Assembly (NCBI RefSeq): GCF_035582795.1
Contig: NC_134366.1
Location: forward strand, 136,114,756 to 136,178,755
Source of the DNA: Mycteria americana
Lineage: Eukaryota > Chordata > Aves > Ciconiiformes > Ciconiidae
Length of the DNA: 64,000 nucleotides
Direction of reading: 5' to 3'
The notes beneath the pieces were generated by a model. That model was not told where the DNA came from. It saw nothing but the letters and a program-made list of their open reading frames with translations, and searched no databases. Below, one piece after another: positions 25,836 through 37,354 of this stretch (the stretch's first letter is position 1; each line of letters opens with the position of its first letter). A program made the position numbers and the translations under genes.

Positions 25836-26820
25836 TGACTGACAGGCGTCCTGCGGTGTGCGCATCTGACCGCCCCGGCGCACCGCCAGCCCACTTCTCC
25901 CCCCGGATCAGGCTCGCACCCTGGAGGGGTTAAGCTGTGCTCCCTCCCAGGACTGCCAGCTAATGGGAAATGCACGTTGCATTGAGGGTCAGCAGCACAG
26001 AGCGGGACGGAGCAGCACAAGGCACCGACAGAGGATCTTCTTCCACTCCTAGACCCCTCAGTACCAGCTCCTCCATTCCTCCCCATGTGACTTCTTCCCA
26101 GGATTAAACCCACTTACTACCTCAGCTGTGCTAATCAGCAGCATTTTGTAAGGGCAACGCTTGCCCCAAAAGCAACCCTGCCTCCGGGGCACGCAGAGTA
26201 GAGGGATGTGGGTGCTTCCTCAGTTCAGCACAGATCAATGAACTGAAATGATGTTACTGCAACGAGGGAAGCCCCAGCCATCTGAAACGCAGGGAGCCCA
26301 AAAATTCAGAGCAGAAACAGCCGTTTTGTTCATTACATGTTTCTTTTCAAGTTAGGCCCTTCCTGCTCTGAATCCCTGCGCCTTTTCACAGCTCTCAGCG
26401 TTGGCTTGCTCTCACCTGCTCTTGTTCCCCTTTTGCTTTGTCACCTCAGGAGCACGGGCTGCTGCGCAGCAACGTCTGGGTGCTTCAGGTCCACAGCTCA
26501 AGCTGCAGAAAGGAGTTGATGGAAAGCGTGCTCCCCCGAGCCTGTGGGTGACGGGCACCAGCCAGACACGCACAGCACCGGCCGCATGGGCCCTATCCGC
26601 ACCCCGGCTGCTTTCTCAGGGACGGGGTAAAGAAGCCTCCCCCCATGCGGTGCCGCTGCTTTCCTGCCTGAGCAGCTCCTGCACCCAAGGGAGCGCATCC
26701 AGCTCCTGTGAGAGATGGCACGTGTCCAACCAGAGGTGCACAGCGCTCGTCTTTGTCCCCCTCTCACACTGGCAACCTAACGCTGCGAGGACAAAGCACC
26801 TGGCCATGCCTTCCTCTCCC
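25836..26820. other. local GC/CpG-rich patch, possible promoter or first-exon region
   Basis: Two sub-blocks, about 25840-26060 and 26460-26820, contain many CpG dinucleotides (for example GCGGTGTGCGCATCTGACCG) in a region otherwise depleted of them. Long open frames of 102 codons (minus, 25805-26113) and 168 codons (plus, 26401-26907) run through the blocks. High GC lengthens frames by chance, and neither frame shows a known domain. A CpG-associated transcription start is one possible explanation. A GC-rich relic is another. Confidence 0.3.
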
Positions 26821-27423
26821 CATTATCTTGAAGCTGTATATCACAGTGACATGACAGAATATATTTTTTTAGAAGTCATTTCAGCTTTTAAAAAGATCCA
26901 GTATTAAATGTGCAATGATACCACGAAGAAGACAATACTCTAAATAAATGTATGTTGTTAACATTAGAGTTAAATATTTCCCAGTAACTATTTGTTATAT
27001 AGTCCAGTTCTTTGAAAAAACACTAACTACTTTGGTCTTTGTGATTAAAGAACATTCTTTTGTAACTCTACAGAAAGTATCTGTGGACTCTAAGTACTTC
27101 TTTGCACACACAATCTTCAGTATCAAGTCCAGCTACACGTATAAAAAAATACCACACATTATTGGCTTCTCGTGCAGATGATGGACCCAAATGACCCTGC
27201 TGAGCCATGCTACCTGCATGACTCAAGTGAGTCCTGACTGTCTCAAGAAATGGGTGTTGCTCTCTGTTTCCCAAGCAGGTTTCATTTGACAGCTAACCAG
27301 CCACAAAGTGAGATATTAAAATAAAAAGCCATATAAAATGACATACTGATGCTGCCAGCTTCTTCTCCTTTGTTTATATCTACTATAATCTGAAGCCAAG
27401 ATGCAAAGAAAGTTATTTTTCCT

Positions 27424-27466
27424 TTTATATATGTGTATATATACACACATACACAGATATACACAC
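27424..27466. repeat. TA/CA dinucleotide-rich microsatellite
   Basis: Interrupted ATATATGTGTATATATACAC tract followed by CA-rich units. It is immediately followed by a short 12 bp duplication (CTTTAAAGATT twice). Confidence 0.75.
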
Positions 27467-29057
27467 TCTTTAAAGATTCTTTAAAGATTGTAAAATATCA
27501 GATTATTTCTGCAAGTTGATCAATAAGTGCTTAAAAAGAAAAAAATAATAAGAGAGTAAATTTGTCTTCCACAGCACAGCTGAATTAAAAGACGTGGCCA
27601 AGTCCTTCTCTAACCCCCTAAACCTCCTTGCCTTATTCTATACTAACCTTGGAATTATTGTTTCCCAAAAGCAGCTCAGCTGCTATAAGAAAAGTAATAA
27701 TTCTGTATTTCCAGATGTCGTTTTGATGCAATTACTTCTGTAGTTGTTTGAAATAACAGGAGAGGACCCATTTTCAGCATTTAGTTACATTTGCTCATGG
27801 TTTTCGTAAGAAAAGAATGACAGCAGCAATAAAAAAAAAATCATACTGGTGTTAAACGCTTTCATTGCTTGGATTTTTTTATCCCTTTCCACTGAGAAAA
27901 GTAAAGCTAAAGTTGGGAAAAACATTGAAGAAAGCAAGATGGTTTATCTTAGTTTCTTCTTCTGGTGTGCGTGAGTGGGTGTGCAAATTACCTCTCACTC
28001 TTCCCTAAATCACATTTTTTCCTCCTCTTTAAATGCAATGGGAAAAACATTAAAACAACTGATGGAAGGGGAGACATCAAATTACATTTTTTTCAAAGTT
28101 AAACAAGATTCATATTTGACTTCACATCACAAAATCTACAATGCAGTAGGGATGGAGACAGTTCACACATGGGACAGGAGTGGGACAAGCCAGGGCTGGG
28201 CAGGTGTGATCAGATCACATAGAACAGAATGGCTTTGCCACCCTGGGTCACCATGCCTCCTGAGGACAGGTCCACCATGCTGGATCACAGCTAGAAAAAA
28301 AGGCCCACACTTGCCAGCTGCAGTACTCTGACGCTGGTACAAGAGGGTGAAAAGCAGAGAAGTCACAACAGTGCCCTGGTGGCATAGCAGGAGAAGGATC
28401 TAAAGCTGCTGAGAAATCCACACTTGATCCACAGGTGAAGGGCTGTTTGATTGTTTTCACCTTGAAAGAACACAGCCACAATGGAAAATGCTCTGGGCCC
28501 TCCAGGTTTTTGGGGGAAAACACAAAAACAAACAAACATGCAACCTGTTTGCAGCAGCCCTTTGGTGAATGAAACATTCTCGGTGTGAACTGGTGCTTGT
28601 CTGGGCAGTTGAACTACTGCTGACAGTGAGGGGGAAGCGGTTCTCGGTCCATGCCACTTTCCCAGCTCTTGCTCATCTTAATACCTGGTTTTTACAGCTC
28701 TCTGCATGGGAAGTAAGATATTATCTCATCGCTGGCGATGGGGAAACCAAGGCATGGGTCAGCAGAGGCATGGGTCAGCATGCCTTCCCCGTAATCACTG
28801 TGCAGCTGGGAACTGTGGTAAGATGGGAACAGATGAGAAGTTACAGACTCCAAATGCAGCTCATTATCTACAGTGTCATGCGGCCTTAAAAGGAGTTAGA
28901 TCTCACGCATCATTTTGAAGGGAAGGATTGGGGGTTGCTGAACCCATTGCTCATAGTTCTGAAGAGGAATGAAAACCATGAGCCAGAATTGTGCTGTCCC
29001 AACCAAGGTAAACCCCAAATTACACTGAAATAGAAGGACTATTTTAAGAAAGAGAGA

Positions 29058-29150
29058 TACACACACACACACATATAATACATATTACATAATGTGTACA
29101 CTATATGTAATTATATCTAAAGCATGTATCATGTATATAATATAGAAGGT
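29058..29150. repeat. (AC)n microsatellite followed by AT-rich tract
   Basis: Seven AC units at about 29059-29073 run into an irregular ATATAATACATATTACAT tract. This is ordinary low-complexity sequence. Confidence 0.8.
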
Positions 29151-29369
29151 TAAATACGTTCATCAGTGAGCTAGGCTAAAAAAAAGGTTTAAATAATTGT
29201 TAGGGGTTTATTCTCCTACTAAACTGTGAATATGTGCAGAGGCAAAACACAGCGATTAGGGTGTCTGAGCACAGCTAGTGATGCTTTTAAGACAGTCAGG
29301 TGCAAGACCATGTATCCCAGAACACAAAACATAGGCTAAGCTCAGTGGCCTGGATTACAGAAACCAGGC

Positions 29370-29956
29370 TGACATGGTTTAAGCCCAGCCAGCAACTAAG
29401 CATCACGCAGCCGCTCGCTCACCCTCCCCCCCCGGTGGGATGGGGGAGAGAATCTGAAGAGCAAAAGTAAGAAAACTCGTGGGTTGAGATAAGAACAGTT
29501 TAATAATTGAAATAAAATATAATAATAACAATAAATTGTAAGGAAAAGGAAAACAATGAGAGAAAGAGAGAGAAACAAAACCCAGGGGAAAAAAAAAAAA
29601 AGTGATGCAACCGCTCACCACCTGCCGACTGATGCCCAGCCTGTCCCCGAGCAGCGATCGCTGCTCCCTGGCCAACTCCCCCCAGTTTCTATACTGAGCA
29701 TGACACCCTATGGTATGGAATAGCCCTTGGGCCAGTTGGGGTCAGCTGTCCTGGCTGTGCCCCCTCCCAGCTTCGTGTGCACCTCCTCGCTGGCAGAGTG
29801 TGGGAAGCTGAGAAGCCCTTGACTAGTATCAGCACTGCTTAACAACCACTAAAACATCAGTGTGTTATCAACATTATTCTCATCCTAAATCCAAACCACA
29901 GCACTATACCAGCTACTAGGAAGAAAATTAACTCTATCCTAGCCAAAATCAGGACA
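29370..29956 (-). mobile_element. solo LTR of an ERVL-like endogenous retrovirus (copy 2)
   Basis: A 587 bp LTR starts TGACATGGTTTAAGCCCAGC and ends TCAGGACA, homologous to copy 1 at both ends. Flanks are CAGGC (29365-29369) and CAGAC (29957-29961), a 5 bp target duplication with one later substitution. Sense is minus: a TATA-like element lies near 29688-29695, and an ATTAAA signal (TTTAAT on plus) is at 29499-29504. The block between these two signals, about 29504-29687, is unrelated to that of copy 1, so the two belong to different subfamilies. No internal viral genes are present. Confidence 0.9.
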
Positions 29957-30773
29957 CAGACCCTGAAGAAAGATGACTGAAGATACCATGTTGAAGGGGG
30001 CTCAGTCCAGTATTAGAGAAAATAATCACATTTGGATCTACAAGTGGGGATAATGAAGGGGCACAATGATACTGTGTGCAGGGCTGGAGAGAGAGCTCCC
30101 GAGTCCCAGGTGCAGCAGGGTGAGAAGTGGAGGCACAAGATATCTCTGACCAACCTCATGTGCGCAGTGGGAAGAAACACCACCATGCAGGTATAACACT
30201 CTGCTTAGTCTGCTGAGCCATGCTACTACCAAGATACCCCTGACTGAATGTAAAGGACCAAAAACCAGTGCACAATGGCCAACCTAAAGCATCCTGTTGC
30301 TTCCAATAGTAGCTTCCCTTGGGCCGAGTCAGCGTCTCTGTGCAAATGTACCTGTGCCCATAGCCTCTGTGCTCCAGAATACTAGAGATGGTGGTAAGAA
30401 TGGCAGAAAAAAAGCAGACGGTTTGGAGAAAAGTAATAGGAATTACGAACAGTTCCTAACACCTTACATGAATTGATTCTGGTTTGCTCATGTGCAGACA
30501 GGCTTGTGAGACCAAAACACTTGTCTGGTTTTTCTAGCTATGCTAACCTGGGCCCTTGCAGATCACTTTTCCACTCTTACCAGTTTAAAACAACAAAAAA
30601 GCCTTTGAAGCTCTGAGGCAGTGGTGCCCACAGCAGCTGTGTAGGATGGATCCGGAGCAGAACTGGACAAAACAGAAAAAAAGGACAGAACAAACTGAAT
30701 AGAGCAAAGGATATATTTTTCTGAAAAAACCTTCACAAAAAAACCTGAAAAACCTGGTTCTGAAAAAACCTTT
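29957..30773. other. unique non-coding DNA
   Basis: No gene or repeat recognised until 30720. The last 55 bases hold an imperfect triplicated CTGAAAAAACCTT-type motif directly before the CR1 junction. Confidence 0.6.
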
Positions 30774-31205
30774 GTCTGGAGCAGAAGTCTTATGAGGAGC
30801 GGCTGAGGGAGCTGGGACTGTTTAGCCTGGAGAAAAGGAGGCTGAGGGGAGACCTCATCGCTCTCTACAACTACCTGAAAGGAGGTTGTAGAGAGGTGGG
30901 GGTCGGTCTCTTCTCCCAGGTAACAAGTGATAGGACAAGAGGAAATGGCCTCAAGTTGCGCCAGGGGAGGTTTAGACTGGATATTAGGAAATTTTTCTTC
31001 ACTGAGAGGGTTATCAAGCATTGGAACAGACTGCCCAGGGAAGTGGTTGAGTCGCCATCCCTGGAGGTATTTAAAGGACGTTTGGATGAGGTACTTAGAG
31101 ACATGGTGTAGTGGTGGTTTTTGGCAGTGTTAGGTTTATGGTTGGACTCTATGATCTTAAAGGTCTTTTCCAACCTATATGATTCTGTGATTCTGTGATT
31201 CTGTG
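30774..31205 (+). mobile_element. young CR1 LINE, 3' end only
   Basis: A 5'-truncated CR1 containing the last 111 codons of ORF2, the short 3' UTR with TTTTCCAACCTATATGATTC, and a terminal repeat of TTCTGTGA units at 31183-31205. It is nearly identical to the minus-strand copy at 47798-48355. The left boundary is sharp: homology between the two copies stops at GTCTGGAGCAG (30774). Confidence 0.95.
30776..31111 (+). pseudogene. CR1 ORF2 C-terminal fragment, open but truncated
   Basis: From CTG at 30776 the ORF2 frame is uninterrupted for 111 codons to the natural TAG stop at 31109-31111. It contains the conserved blocks [36 protein letters not shown] and [19 protein letters not shown]. These form the domain C-terminal to the reverse transcriptase. 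Lack of frame damage marks a recent insertion. Without reverse transcriptase and endonuclease it has no activity. Compared with the copy at 47892-48355, only two residues differ over the last 71. Confidence 0.9.
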
Positions 31206-34122
31206 TGAAATTTGCATGATCTTACTTTTAAGCTGCCCAATCAAAAAAAATTAACTTACAGTTTTTTGAACAGCTCTATGCTAAAATTATAGTACCAGGA
31301 GCTGTAATCCTCAATTTTGACATGTTAGGAAGAGCAGCACTACCTCCATATCTTTCTAGTATCTCCTCTCTGGACACATGGGAGACTTCATGCAAAGTGC
31401 AGGTGAAAGGGTCCACAGTACGAAGCTGTGGCCAAAAGATGTGACTTCTAATGAAGATCTTCTGAGGGTGAACCTGCAACAGCAGCACTTTCCTGGGGCT
31501 CTGCAGCTGCCCTCCCACTTGGTGAGCCTGTCCAAGCCCTGTGGGGCCACTAACCCACAGCCCCAGTACACGGGGGCACCAGGCACCCCAAGCCACAGCT
31601 GTAGCAGGGCCACCATGCACCATCACAAACCACCGAGGGGTAGGGCAAGTCTGAAGAAAACAAAACAGGAGCTAGGAACACGTGTCTTGGTGGCAATGTG
31701 CAAGATCTGACACGTCTGTAAATTATTCAGTGTAAGTCACCATGTGGGTGAGATGTCAACTTTTCTAGGTATTTCATTGCTTATTAGAGGAGGTAAGAAA
31801 AGGAGGGGAGCATTGCAGCAGGAATGACAGTTCATTGGAGCTCCAGGAGTGACTTGCATTTGGGAACTACCATTAGTTTTTTGCCTCAATTAAGAACAAG
31901 CCAAGTCCCCAGGGTGGCCTGGTTGCTCTGAGACACTAAATCAAGACTAGATTTTTTTTTTTAAAGGGCCAACCAGCTTTGTCACGGGTCCGCACAGAAA
32001 CTGCTGGGTGAAATTCTGGGCTGGCCAGAGAAACTGATCCCGAAGATCCCCTGATGCCCCTGCCCCTCTCCTTCCTGACCTTGGCCTCTGGAGTTAGGCT
32101 CCAGTTCTCTCCCAGTACAGAAAGAGCAGGACTTCTGGCCAGCCGCTTCCAGAGGCAAGGACTTGTCCTTTCCTCCAACTGAAGATATGGGTCTGAACTT
32201 AAGCACCAGTCACTGAAAGGCCTGGGTGTATGGAGTGGAGACAGTTCTGAAGGGAAATAGGGGTGGGAAAAGTGTGGCTCTGTACCCTCCCAGCCCCCTC
32301 CCCACCGGAGCCGCAGAAGAGGACAGTGCCCTTCCCTTTGCTACCAGATGACTGGGACACTAAAATGCCTCTCAAACTCTTATCTGTGCTTTTCAGGTGG
32401 TCTGCTTCATGCTGGGTGGCTCAAATTCTTTGCCATAAACAGTAAAGGAAAAGGATTTCAAACAGCAACTCAGGTATCGAGCTTATATTTCTTCTCTGCC
32501 ATCAACCTGCCAACGACCTTTGTTAATTATAATTTTGACTGGAGTTTCAAGCAAGATTGAGGCTACAGGCAACTCTTTTCCAGAGTCCATTCCCTCCCCA
32601 TGCCACCTTCTCGCCAAGCCATAGCCTTTAGAGAATAAATGCAGAGGTTTTCAACAGAGAATGGAAAGAATGAGGCCACAACTTTGTGTACGCATCAGGG
32701 ATACTTTGTAATTCCTGCGTAGCTTTAAAATGGCAGGAAAAAGAGAGTGCAAGAAGATAATTTAGAAAGTCAGCTAGCTGTCCTGCAAACACCTCATAAG
32801 GCTGTCTAGCTAACATGCACTGGAAGAGGTAATCTATAGCATATGCCAGAATTTCCTAATCTTGGTCTCGCTCCACAATATTAGTCCTATTTATAGACTG
32901 CAAAATGAGAATAGACCAGAGTGATTGTTTAGTCTGCTATTCAGTGTAAGAGAGACTTTAACATTCCCCTACATTAATTTTTGATCCAAGTCCAAGAGTC
33001 AATTTAGCTAGTCCATTAGTTTTCAACCTTTTACAATGTGCATACCCTTAAACTTTCCAATAGGTTTGAAGATGCTGCATGGGGATTTCAGGCCCCCTGA
33101 CAATCAACTTGCACTTCTTAGTTACCTTGCTTAGATCCCTTCAGAGTGACCCCTGGACCACCACATGTTCACAAATACTAAAAAAACCACATATCCTTTC
33201 AAAAAGCATCCAGTCTTGATTTTAAATAAATTAAATTAAGTTTTTAAATTGAGGAAGAAGGAGCCCCCTCAATGCTGAATAATAAATTACCCTCATGGAT
33301 AAAAGCTCACCATTTCTCACCTGAATTTCTCTGGTTTCAGCTTCCAGACATTGTATGCTGTGTCTGTTTGCCAGCTAGGCTGAAAAGCCCTCCATTACTG
33401 TGCTCCTCTCCTGACATGGACTCTCAGAGTGATTGCGTTGCCCTTTCGCCTTCCCTTTGATAAGTTAAATGGATTAAGCTTCCCCCAGGCACACTACAGG
33501 GTATATTTCCCCACCCATTAATCATTCCTCATTATAATGTAAACAAAACCAAAAGGTATTAAATACATTCTTTGTATTTCTCTATTCATACTTATGCTAC
33601 TGCCTGGTTTAAAAGACAATTTTATCTAACCAAGTTATAGATCATTAAGCTGAAAAAAAGTTTGCCCGTTACTGCTGTTTTACCATCTTGCCCCATCTTG
33701 TCTCATTAGCAGGAACTGATTGAGCATGAAGGTGTTCTCTGGCTGTCAGTAGATAAAGTAGGTGCTCTTGGCTTTCATCTGTTCTGAATTCTCCTTGTCT
33801 CATTATCTTCACAAGGTCAGATTCTTTGACACCAGGACTGCTTGCTTAGCACTCCATTCTGGTAATTACTTGCCTGGCAACCTTAACCATAAGTAGATTG
33901 CATGTATATGGCAGCAATGAAAGTATCAGCATACAGGCCAACAGCCATATATCCATATAACACAAATACCATTAGAAATGTGTTCATTCTACTGATGTAA
34001 TTGTTATGCTTCTGTATTATCATACTGCTGCAAGCATGACGTACACATTAAAATGCACGGTTTATGTTACAGCACTGAAACTGAAGTTGCAATTCAGCTC
34101 TCTTTTAGGGCCAATCCCATAG

Positions 34123-34761
34123 ACTTTTTTCCACAAAACTCGTGAATGGCTTATTCGGAAAAGGCTAAGCTGCACTTCTTCTCTGAATCGTCTTTTACCC
34201 CGTGTTACAAAGACATACTCAACTCCTGAAATTATGAAGGTGGTAGAAGAGTTTGGGAAACTCTGGAGGGTGACATCCATTGCTGGTGCAAAGACTATCC
34301 TCAAATCAGTGCACAGCCTTCTGCAAAATAAATGCTTCCCCTTCGATCTGTTTATTGTGAGAAAGCAAAAAATGCAGCCTATGATGGATGCCTCATACAG
34401 CTCCCCTTTTTTTCCATTTTACATTCACAAAATTACTTCCTCTCGACAAATCTTATCTACACAGTTCATCAACAATAGTCAAATTGTATTTGAGTCACTT
34501 CTGCAAAGTTGTAACAATAATATACATGTTGTTTATGTTTCAAGAAAATACATGAAAAGGATAAAAATGCGAATGCCTCACATTTTGGCAGAATGCCTAA
34601 ACAAAAATACCTTCATACCACCACAGTTCAAACTCATTTATACCAGATTTAAACACACTTCTTCTGCTAATGCAGTTCATCCTCTGATCACCTCATTCTT
34701 CTTAATGTGTCAGCAATATTCAGATTTACGACAAAGCTTTCAAATCACCTATTCAATGTGA
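34123..34761 (+). CDS. unexplained 212-codon open frame, coding status doubtful
   Basis: The frame is open from just after a TAG at 34120-34122 to a TGA stop at 34759-34761. The first ATG is at 34234, leaving 175 residues. I recognise no domain, signal peptide or family. The upstream part reads like folded protein (residues around the ATG include MKVVEEFGKLWRV), while the second half is rich in Ser, Asn, Ile and Phe, as AT-rich non-coding DNA would give. It is the longest frame outside CR1 in the window. It has no obvious splice context or poly-A tail. It could be chance, an old retrocopy fragment or an exon. Confidence 0.2.
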   Translation, partial: TFFHKTREWLIRKRLSCTSSLNRLLPRVTKTYSTPEIMKVVEEFGKLWRVTSIAGAKTILKSVHSLLQNKCFPFDLFIVRKQKMQPMMDASYSSPFFPFYIHKITSSRQILSTQFINNSQIVFESLLQSCNNNIHVVYVSRKYMKRIKMRMPHILAECLNKNTFIPPQFKLIYTRFKHTSSANAVHPLITSFFLMCQQYSDLRQSFQITYSM

Positions 34762-34867
34762 TTTCAAAGGTGGTGGAGTATCTAAATAAAAATCTGTCCA
34801 TGAGGCACTGGGGGTAGGTATCATGTTGCACTTACGTTGTGCAATTTATTGATGGTGGTCACATCAT

Positions 34868-34992
34868 CCACATTTCACAGATGGAAAAACTGATGCCCTG
34901 AGAAATTAGATGAGTTGGCACTAATCATACAGAAAGTTAGAAATAAAAATTAGACCTGCTGCCTCCTACTTTCATAATCTAATCAGTCTAGC
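34868..34992 (-). mobile_element. MIR-like SINE relic
   Basis: CATTTCACAGATGGAAAAAC, then TGATGCCCTGAGAAATTAGA, matches the reversed MIR core (CATTTTACAGATGAGGAAAC ... TGAGGCACAGAGAGGTTAAG). It is followed by ACCTGCTGCCTCCTACTTTC and TAATCTAATCAGTCTAGC, where MIR relics show the CAGGTCTCCTGACTCC ... CACTAGC region. The order of these matching blocks makes this the best of the MIR candidates in the window. Confidence 0.6.
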
Positions 34993-37354
34993 TTGTTTTA
35001 TTTTGACCCCTTTAACAACCACAGCCCCATGCTTAGGTACAAACCCACATACTCATCTTTTCTATCAGGAAGCCCTTGGTTTGCTTCTGATCCTCTCCAC
35101 AGCTCACAGCCCTGCCTCCAGGCTCAGAGCATTTCCTACCATCCCCCTTCCCTGCTCACCACCTGCGGTCACAGAAAACCCATCCTCAGCTCATAGGTGT
35201 CTTCGTTAACAGGGATCTTTCCCCAGACAGAAGTCATGCCCTCTTTCACTCAATTCAAAAGCTCGTTTAAAGGCAGCTGAGGACACCATCCCAAATTACC
35301 CCACAGAAATCCAGGTTTCCTCCCCTGTGGCTCTTTAGCTGCACCAACACTCTCTAAATGAGGCTCTGCTTTATTTACCAGTATAGAGGTACCTATAGGA
35401 GCTGAGTCTCTTGGTTCTCAATATACAGGCTGTAGCTTTTTGCCATACCTTTACCTTTCTGTCTGGAAATCTCTCCCAAATCACTTTAGCACAATGAGGA
35501 TCAGGATCAGCCTTAACACCTGAAGCCCCAGCCACATTTTGGCAGAACAACCTTCTTACCAGCTGCAAGGTGGCATTCACTGGAACATGGTCTATCTGAG
35601 GGCAGCATGTGTGTTGACATCCCTACTATCTGGTCCACCCTGTAATGCCTTTTACTGGATGCACTGGTGCCGCAGAGCACAGGGTGCATATCTGTGACAC
35701 AGAATACTGCCTTCTGTCTTGGACTGAAAATAGGTAAGTGTCCATTACATTTTCATAGGGACACTAACACATTTAAGGAAATTTTTTGCCTTGTCCCTTC
35801 TTGTGCAGTTTTTAATATCTAAATAGGGAGGTTTGAATTTCATCAGACAGAGGAGAATTTATTATTATCATCATCATTTAATACTACAAAGAAGAAAATT
35901 GCTATACAGGAATGTGCAGTAAAAAAAAATGAATTGTGAATTGAAACCGTCTGTCTTTCGTTTCACCAGGAAAAGCAGCTCATTGTATTCACTGATAGGT
36001 TTCGCTGAGTGCAGTAGCCTCAATCCACTGCTTGGTTGAAGATGGCCAAAGAGCCAGAGCACTAGCACTGCGTCCCAGACATTTGCTCAGCCTGGAACAG
36101 TATGTAGTTTACAGCAGCTGATAAACAAGCAATGAAAAGAAAGCCATGTATATCTCTACGTTCATCTTAGCTCCAAGGTGACTTCCATGGTACAGCTGAT
36201 AGGGTGTGACATGTTCACAATCTCCTGGCAGATGATCCACCTTCCACTCTACTCTTTCCCATGGATCCTGGGGACCTTGCTTCCTTCTGTACTCCACCTC
36301 CTTTGGAGACTAACTAGTTTCAAGCCTTCCTCTTCCCCACATCCTTCAACTCAGAAGAGTTAAGGACTAAGAAATCCTTAACTCAGTCAGGAAGGAGTTT
36401 CAGTCTTGCTCACAGCAGATTATCACCTACCCTCTTCTGCCTTGGAAGGCTGGTGCCCTGGGCACGTATTTTTGGGGTTTTTTTGCCACTGGGTAAACAA
36501 AGACAGCTAATTACTGCTTGGCAGTGCCTTAGGCAGTCTGTTACCATAGGTTTCCCATCAGTCTAGACAGCAGCCAAGTTTTTTTTCTCATTCTGAACAG
36601 TGAAGTTTTTTTCTCATTCTGAACTTTATCAAAATATATACCTTCCTGACATACGACAGCCACAAGAGGGACTAATGCATCTAGTGCTTTACTGAGATTA
36701 TGTGGGATGGTGGCCCTTGAGAAGACCGAAAGGCTGAGAGAAGGAACCAGGAGGTAACCAGGACATATTAAAAAAGCAATGAGTGACTTATATTAGGAAA
36801 AGGAATTTGTCATGGACAAAAAGACAGGAACTCAGGAGGACAGCCAAAGAAGGATGCTTTAATAGCTGCAGTTTGGCTGAAGAGTAGTCATGGAAAAAAG
36901 CAAGGGAAGATTTACAGTAAATGAAGTCAGAAAATGAAAAAAATAATGGGTCAGCATCTTAGATGCTGAAACCAAGATGAAACCTTGAGATTTCAGACTG
37001 TTTGGGCATAAAAACTATGATCTTCATTTTGAGCGTAGGAAGCAATATCCCATTAAATGGACCCCAAGCCTGCAGCTGCTGTGAGGATGACTATGGTAGA
37101 CCAATTCAAGCATGATGTTTTACCAGTTTTCCAGGACCTCTTTCCCAAACATCAGGGTGTAGTATGGGGCCTTTAGATTGTGCTCTGCAACCTTCCAGCC
37201 TGCACCCACTGTCTTCCTTAAAACACAGGCAGGATAATGAAAATACTTATCCCAATGAAAAAATTTCAGAATCTCCATGATCACTTAAGAGTATGTTTAA
37301 ATGGGAATTCTGTCTTCTGAATCACTGAGGTTTCACATTTCTTTCATTACAGAA

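Larger units (their letters stand above)
23791..29369. other. unique DNA between two solo LTRs, with a CpG-richer patch
   Basis: No named gene. The DNA is mostly AT-rich and unique, including a microsatellite near 27424 and an AC/AT tract near 29058. 25836-26820 is clearly more GC- and CpG-rich than the rest and is listed separately. No retroviral gag, pol or env frames were seen between the LTRs. Confidence 0.6.
31206..37354. other. unique non-coding DNA with one MIR relic and one unexplained long frame
   Basis: AT-rich unique sequence. The MIR relic at 34868 and the open frame at 34123-34761 are listed separately. A 23 bp imperfect duplication (AAGTTTTTTTTCTCATTCTG) occurs at 36576-36622. 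No other gene or transposon was recognised. Confidence 0.55.

Noticed and set aside
26401..26907. 168-codon plus-strand frame as a gene
   Set aside because: The GC-rich patch lowers stop frequency. The residues are low in family signal, and overlapping minus-strand frames are just as open.
23221..29956. The two LTRs as ends of one 6.7 kb provirus
   Set aside because: They have the same orientation, but each has its own target duplication and a different central block. No retroviral gene frames are seen between them.
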